A stretch of 64,000 nt of DNA. Origin: JAKAWW01 sp049965095 (lineage in GTDB: Archaea > Micrarchaeota > Micrarchaeia > Micrarchaeales > Micrarchaeaceae). Location of the stretch: assembly GCA_049965095.1 (NCBI GenBank), contig JBMFWR010000001.1:62001-126000 (forward strand), read 5' to 3'. Within the stretch, counting starts at the first letter, position 1, and every line of letters starts with the position of its first letter. Positions 60,291 through 64,000 of this stretch are shown one piece after another. A program made the position numbers and the translations under genes. The notes under the pieces are model-generated. The model ran no database searches, was not told where the DNA came from, and was given only the letters and a program-made list of their open reading frames with translations.

Positions 60291-60395
60291 CGGGCCCGGC
60301 GGGAGTTTCATAAGCCATCAATCTGGTAGCCTATTTTGAACCCGCGACCTTCAGCTTAGAAGGCTGCCGCTCTATCCAAACTGAGCTACGGGCCC
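60291..60395 (-). tRNA. tRNA-Arg (UCU) with an insertion in the T-loop
   Basis: The cloverleaf has acceptor GGGCCCG/CGGGCCC, D-arm GCUC-AGUUUGGAUA-GAGC, anticodon loop CUUCUAA (anticodon UCU) and T-stem GCGGG/CCCGC. Between the T-stem halves lie 37 bases instead of seven. The extra 30 bases fold on their own: AUAGGCUA pairs with UGGCUUAU, and the flanking UUC and GAA can pair across a bulge. This is the picture of an intron at a non-canonical position in the T-loop. CCA is not encoded. The 5' ten bases overlap the end of the TatD gene. Confidence 0.88.
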
Positions 60396-61186
60396 TCTTT
60401 CCTTATCATCCTGTTTTCTATCCTGAAGAATCTTCTCGTGTTGGCAAGTATCTGCTCAGCCGCTTTTTCAAAAGCTATACCTTTAACTTCAGCGATAATC
60501 TTTATAGATTTTTCCACGTCCATGGGGCTTTTGCCTGCCGCGGGAGCATCGCTTTCGGCAAGCAGCCTGTCTATCGCGATGCTTTTTATGACTGAACTGC
60601 GCCTTGAAGAGCTGAACGGTGGTATGGAAATCATGTAGCCGTTGCGCTCGGCCCTCTTCGCCTGCTCTATATTGCCCTCAAAGAAATGAAGATGAGCGTT
60701 CCTAATATTATGCCCCTCAAGTATGCTTAATACGTCATCAATGGCGTTGCGTGCATGTACTGACACTGGCTTGTCAAGCTCTTTTGCAAGCTCCAAGAAG
60801 CTTGCGAAAACATACTTCTGCTTTTCTATTGAAATTGGATCAGTTGCTATTTTGTAGTCAAGCCCTATCTCCCCTATCGCAACAAGCCTTTTTGCGTTGA
60901 TCCTTGCAAGGTCAAGGTTGAATTCAAGCTCGCTTTGGCTTACGTTTGCGTGTTCCGGGTCTATCCCCAAAGCGGGAAATATGAATGTATCATCTGCAAT
61001 CTTGAGTACTTCCATATTGGATCTTGTATCGACGCCATCGCTTACCATAAGCTGGATCCCATGCGCTATGGAATCTGCAATAGAGTTCTTGTCAAGAAGG
61101 TCAAGGTGGCAATGGCTATCGGCTAAAATATGCTTGCTCAATTTGTGCAAGGAATCCTTCTCTGTCAATGCCTGCTCCTTTAACAC
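60386..61186 (-). CDS. tatD: TatD-family metal-dependent hydrolase
   Basis: This 266-residue TIM-barrel enzyme has DSHCHLD (metal ligands), the GEIGLDY segment, VSVHARNA, HLHFFEG and a late LAESDAP, the standard TatD set. TatD proteins are DNases or related hydrolases. A start further in (near HILADSHCHL) would also suit the family; the frame from 61186 has no strong support for either. Its last three codons and stop lie inside the tRNA-Arg gene. Confidence 0.88.
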   Translation of the reverse strand: MLKEQALTEKDSLHKLSKHILADSHCHLDLLDKNSIADSIAHGIQLMVSDGVDTRSNMEVLKIADDTFIFPALGIDPEHANVSQSELEFNLDLARINAKRLVAIGEIGLDYKIATDPISIEKQKYVFASFLELAKELDKPVSVHARNAIDDVLSILEGHNIRNAHLHFFEGNIEQAKRAERNGYMISIPPFSSSRRSSVIKSIAIDRLLAESDAPAAGKSPMDVEKSIKIIAEVKGIAFEKAAEQILANTRRFFRIENRMIRKEGP

Positions 61187-61258
61187 AAGAACACCATACT
61201 ATTTTATATATAAATAAGCATAAAATCCTATAAGAAGCCAAATCCATCAGGTGAACAA

Positions 61259-62398
61259 ATGGCAAATGGTAATAGCGAAATTAAGAATATAGAAAAAGAA
61301 GTAAAGAGAGAAGAAAAAAGCATCGAAACAAGGCTTTCAGAAATTGAGAAAGGCTACAAGTATTCCATAATGCTCAACATAATGCTAATCGCATTGGTTG
61401 TTGTATCAATATTCTATACCTATTATGGCATTAAATCCCTTTATGCGGGCGTGCCATCCCAACCTGTAAATGTTACAGCGGCAAAGACTGGCCAAACACC
61501 AACACAGGTAAACGACTCATTTGGCAGTAGGCTTACTAATATAGATGCACCTTTTTCAGCGCAAGAGCTTGCCGCAATAAATGATGCTCCGAACAGCTAC
61601 TTTGAGCAGGCTGGCGAGATGGTGCTTAATACCTCTCCAGGCAACCCATTTGGTGAAACACTGTCAAATAATGCAATAACTGGGCCTATATTTGTGCAGC
61701 CTGCAAAACAAATAAGCCCTTTCATAGTGAACGGCAAACCTAGCGTGATCTATCTTGGCGCCACATCATGCGTGTTCTGTGCAGAGAATAGGTGGGCAAT
61801 GGCGCTTGCATTGTCAAGATTCGGAAACTTTAGCAAGCTTTTCATAGGCTACAGCTCATTTGGAGATGGGGATGTACCTACCGTATACTGGAACAAAGAC
61901 AATTACACAGTAAGCGCCGGAGCGACATTTGGCAACTACTACTCAAGCAAATACATAAACTTTATTTCTGCAGATTATGATTCGCCAATAGTCCAGGGAT
62001 TCCAGTTCCCGCAGAGTGGCGTAAGCTACTTCATTGCAGCAGCACCAAACAGCACCTACAAGCAGGCATACTCTTTAGTAAATAGCACAGGACTCTTTGC
62101 AGGTACTCCATTTTCACTATGGGGAAGTTCGGTGCAGGGTGGTGCAGATGCAGTAGTTTTTGGCACCTCACAGCCTGGTCAGCCTACTTCATTGCCTCCA
62201 ATTTCATACATGACCCACTCGCAGATATTGGCGCAGTTTGCAAGTTTTAACACAACCTTTGCGAAAGAAGAGTATGGTGCAGCAGACGTTTACGTTGCGG
62301 AGTTGTGCCCATCCATAAAAAATGCAGCTCCGGCATGCCAGCTTCCTGCAATCCAGAAGATGGAATCCATTATGGGATTAAACACAACTGTGGCGTAA
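61259..62398 (+). CDS. DUF929-like thioredoxin-fold membrane protein
   Basis: This 379-residue protein has a coiled N-terminus (1-35), one membrane helix (36-58) and then an outside domain. There GKPSVIYLGATSCVFCAENRWAMALALSRFGNF carries a CxxC (C171, C174) in a thioredoxin-like context, matching archaeal DUF929 proteins. It probably handles disulfides at the cell surface. Two more Cys near the end (CPSIKNAAPAC) may form a structural bond. It is followed after one base by a polytopic membrane gene. Confidence 0.8.
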   Translation: MANGNSEIKNIEKEVKREEKSIETRLSEIEKGYKYSIMLNIMLIALVVVSIFYTYYGIKSLYAGVPSQPVNVTAAKTGQTPTQVNDSFGSRLTNIDAPFSAQELAAINDAPNSYFEQAGEMVLNTSPGNPFGETLSNNAITGPIFVQPAKQISPFIVNGKPSVIYLGATSCVFCAENRWAMALALSRFGNFSKLFIGYSSFGDGDVPTVYWNKDNYTVSAGATFGNYYSSKYINFISADYDSPIVQGFQFPQSGVSYFIAAAPNSTYKQAYSLVNSTGLFAGTPFSLWGSSVQGGADAVVFGTSQPGQPTSLPPISYMTHSQILAQFASFNTTFAKEEYGAADVYVAELCPSIKNAAPACQLPAIQKMESIMGLNTTVA

Positions 62399-62399
62399 A

Positions 62400-62936
62400 A
62401 TGAATATGTTCAACACGATAAAGCGGGTTTACAGGCCTTTTTACATAGGCCTTAACGCTGTAATAGCCATATTCTACTACATTTTGCTAATAAAATTGGT
62501 CGCAATACAGAATCACGGCTTTGTCATTACTTCGATCCCAAAATATATGCTGGCCATACTCAGCATAACATCGGCAATAACCCTTACCATTGCGATATTC
62601 TCGATAGGTAACACAAGAAGAAATAGTGCAAAAGCTACCGCAAGCACAGCAAGCATAGGCAGCGTAATAGTGGGTGGCCTTGTCACGGGTTGTGGCTGCC
62701 AGGTGAGCATACTGGCATCATTAATAGGGGTAATTGCGGGTTCAAGCGGGGCTGTTGCCGCAAACATAGCAATAGCAGACAATGCCGTATACATAATAGC
62801 GGCCATAATACTATTAAATATCTTTATGGCTATCTATTATTTAGACAAGCTTTCCAAGCCTGCCTGCATCATTAAAAAGGGCGACCAAAATGAAAGCAAA
62901 AAGGGCAAGAGGGCGAAAGCAGAAGGCGCGGCATAG
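62400..62936 (+). CDS. Polytopic membrane protein with a GCGC motif
   Basis: This 178-residue protein has four or five hydrophobic helices. One begins with VTGCGCQVSILASLIGVIAG, placing two Cys at a membrane edge, and a third Cys follows the last helix (KPACIIKK). The tail is Lys-rich. I do not recognise the family. Its place right after the DUF929 gene suggests a redox or electron-transfer partner, which is inference. Its last 47 bases overlap the V4R gene. Confidence 0.65.
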   Translation: MNMFNTIKRVYRPFYIGLNAVIAIFYYILLIKLVAIQNHGFVITSIPKYMLAILSITSAITLTIAIFSIGNTRRNSAKATASTASIGSVIVGGLVTGCGCQVSILASLIGVIAGSSGAVAANIAIADNAVYIIAAIILLNIFMAIYYLDKLSKPACIIKKGDQNESKKGKRAKAEGAA

Positions 62937-63927
62937 AAAGAAAGCGCGCCAGAAAAAAGCTACCGCAAGCACAGCAAGCGCTACTTATGGAGAGTTTCTC
63001 GGCAAGACAAAATATAGCTCATACGAGGAAGCAGTACTATCTAACATATTGGAAGGTAGGCCAATACACGGAATAAGCACCAAAGCGATGCTGTTCCTTA
63101 ATTCATTGTTAAATCTCTCAGATGGCACAAAAGAAATTGTCTATAAGCGTGGCTTCTCAATAGGGAAAACCTTGTACAAGAGTCTTGAAGCCAGAAAGCA
63201 TTATGCCATGTACGAGGAAAGCGTAAAGGATTTGGCGGAATTCTTTGAAAAAGCTGGGCTTGGAACTACCACGTTTAGCGCGTTTAGTGACAAGGCAGTA
63301 ATATCAATATACGGCAGCGACAAAAGTTTCATGGGTGCAAACATGCACAGCTTTGAGGCTGGAATAGCAAGCGGTTTCATAAGCGCAGCGCGTCACGAAT
63401 ATTCGAGGGTTTCTGAGACCAAGTGCATGCACAATCTTTCTGACCATTGCGAACTGGTGTTTTCGAAATTCGGTACAAGCGAAGCAAGCGCGCAGGATCC
63501 AAAGAAGATTCTTGAAAATGCAGTGCGCAGCCTCTCGAATGGGGAGTATGGCAATACTATAAGATACGATTACGGCGCGATGCTTGCGAACTCTGCACTC
63601 AGTGCTGTCTATGCAGACGAGCTAAAAGCTATTGCCTATTATGTTGGCAATTCCGTTGCTTCAAGCATGGAAAAGGGCAAATCCAGGCTTGAAAGTGCTA
63701 TTGCAATAGCAAATTCTGTATGCATGGAAAATGTCATGCTAGAAAAAGCAAAACCTCTTAAGGCCACAATAAGCGCCACAAGCTCTATAACCGGCAAACA
63801 GGCAATGGAGCTCTATGCTTCGTTCATGCAAGGCTTGCTCCCGAAAGCGGCAAGAGCCAGCGATAGCAAAGCAATAGAAATAAATACATATGACTTCAAT
63901 AAAATAAAGATTGCTCAAGCAAAATAG
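62890..63927 (+). CDS. V4R-like domain protein
   Basis: This 345-residue protein has a very basic N-terminus (about 1-25, many KxR and RKK), then an alpha/beta domain of the 4-vinyl reductase (V4R) type: LEARKHYAMYEESVKDLAEFFEKAGLG, NMHSFEAGIASGFISAARHEYSRVSETKCMHNLSDHCELVF with the His/Cys ligands (C...C at about 179 and 187). V4R domains bind small ligands or metals in regulators and assembly factors. A second helical part follows (200-345). The start overlaps the previous gene by 47 bases. Role unknown. Confidence 0.62.
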   Translation: MKAKRARGRKQKARHRKKARQKKATASTASATYGEFLGKTKYSSYEEAVLSNILEGRPIHGISTKAMLFLNSLLNLSDGTKEIVYKRGFSIGKTLYKSLEARKHYAMYEESVKDLAEFFEKAGLGTTTFSAFSDKAVISIYGSDKSFMGANMHSFEAGIASGFISAARHEYSRVSETKCMHNLSDHCELVFSKFGTSEASAQDPKKILENAVRSLSNGEYGNTIRYDYGAMLANSALSAVYADELKAIAYYVGNSVASSMEKGKSRLESAIAIANSVCMENVMLEKAKPLKATISATSSITGKQAMELYASFMQGLLPKAARASDSKAIEINTYDFNKIKIAQAK

Positions 63928-63937
63928 AGTGGCACCA

Positions 63938-64000
63938 ATGGCGCTTGAATTCATGGATTCGATAAGCAGGTTTATCCCTTCGATAAAGAGCCCCGAGCGG
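63938..64000 (+). CDS. secY: Preprotein translocase subunit SecY, N-terminus (cut by window end)
   Basis: Only 21 codons are present (ALEFMDSISRFIPSIKSPER after the Met). The FMDSI..FIPSIKSPER opening, an amphipathic helix then P-x-I-x-x-P-E, is typical of the archaeal SecY N-terminus. SecY is the channel of the Sec translocon. It starts 10 bases after the V4R gene. The call rests on a short segment. Confidence 0.55.
   Translation, partial: MALEFMDSISRFIPSIKSPER

Noticed and set aside
1..64000. CRISPR array or cas genes
   Set aside because: No regularly spaced repeat and no Cas-like protein was seen on either strand.

Overview
The window is archaeal chromosome. Markers include archaeal L30e, S12, S7, L7Ae, S28e and L24e, aEF-2, RpoK, PCNA, SRP54, RNase P protein 4, a TBP-family protein, mevalonate kinase, a geranylgeranyl-diphosphate-type prenyl synthase and two geranylgeranyl-reductase-family proteins. 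Genes are short, tightly packed and often overlap by 1-4 bases. Many have a TATA box about 25-28 bases before the start codon (leaderless), and others use an AGGTG-type ribosome site. Two of the three tRNA genes carry extra sequence at non-canonical positions, and several enzymes are split into separate polypeptides (MetRS and its tRNA-binding domain, a free ThrRS-type editing domain). This fits a DPANN archaeon, most likely a respiring member of the Micrarchaeota/ARMAN group. That placement is inference.

Layout. 1-760: 5' part of a minus-strand TnpB gene with an element-end hairpin. 755-6623: RNase P protein 4, DJ-1-like protein, PCNA, MetRS, VKOR, site-2 protease, phosphoesterase. 6627-13305: RpoK, geranylgeranyl reductase, prenyl synthase, tRNA-binding domain, tRNA-Leu, PAC2 protein, a small two-repeat protein, DUF192, and a P5C dehydrogenase. 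13554-18993: a complete SUF iron-sulfur operon (sufB-sufD-sufC-sufS-sufU) with an EF-Tu-domain-2-like protein. 18996-26992: AlaX, DMT transporter, tRNA-Gln, ProRS, proline dehydrogenase, two HAD hydrolases, carbamate kinase, mevalonate kinase. 27107-30400: DUF981 protein, then a sulfate-activation-like operon (RHH regulator with palindromic operator, unknown protein, CysD-like, CysN-like). 30498-35255: L30e-S12-S7-EF2 and the ThrRS-type editing domain. 35264-43426: signal peptidase, SMC, UvrD-nuclease, nucleotidyltransferase-like protein. 43567-47503: L7Ae-S28e-L24e, small unknowns, a winged-helix protein and an exported surface protein. 47588-54319: nuoHIJKLMN. 54367-64000: second GGR-family protein, single-repeat TBP, glycosyltransferase, SRP54, DRG GTPase, tRNA-Arg, TatD, a DUF929/polytopic/V4R group and the start of secY.

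How it fits together. The SUF operon can supply clusters to NuoI and to the unusual CysD-like protein, which carries a CysH-type CC...CxxC cysteine set. Proline dehydrogenase and P5C dehydrogenase form a full proline-to-glutamate route that could feed electrons to the Nuo module. That module lacks nuoA-D and nuoEFG here. Mevalonate kinase, prenyl synthase and geranylgeranyl reductase belong to archaeal ether-lipid synthesis. VKOR and the DUF929 protein suggest extracytoplasmic disulfide chemistry.

The most unusual items are the half-length TBP, the tRNA insertions in the T-loop and D-arm, and the CysD-like protein with cluster-type cysteines. No stretch longer than 300 bases lacks a gene; the largest gaps (8272-8498, 10806-11015, 13306-13553, 58427-58656) hold promoters, hairpins or a micro-ORF.
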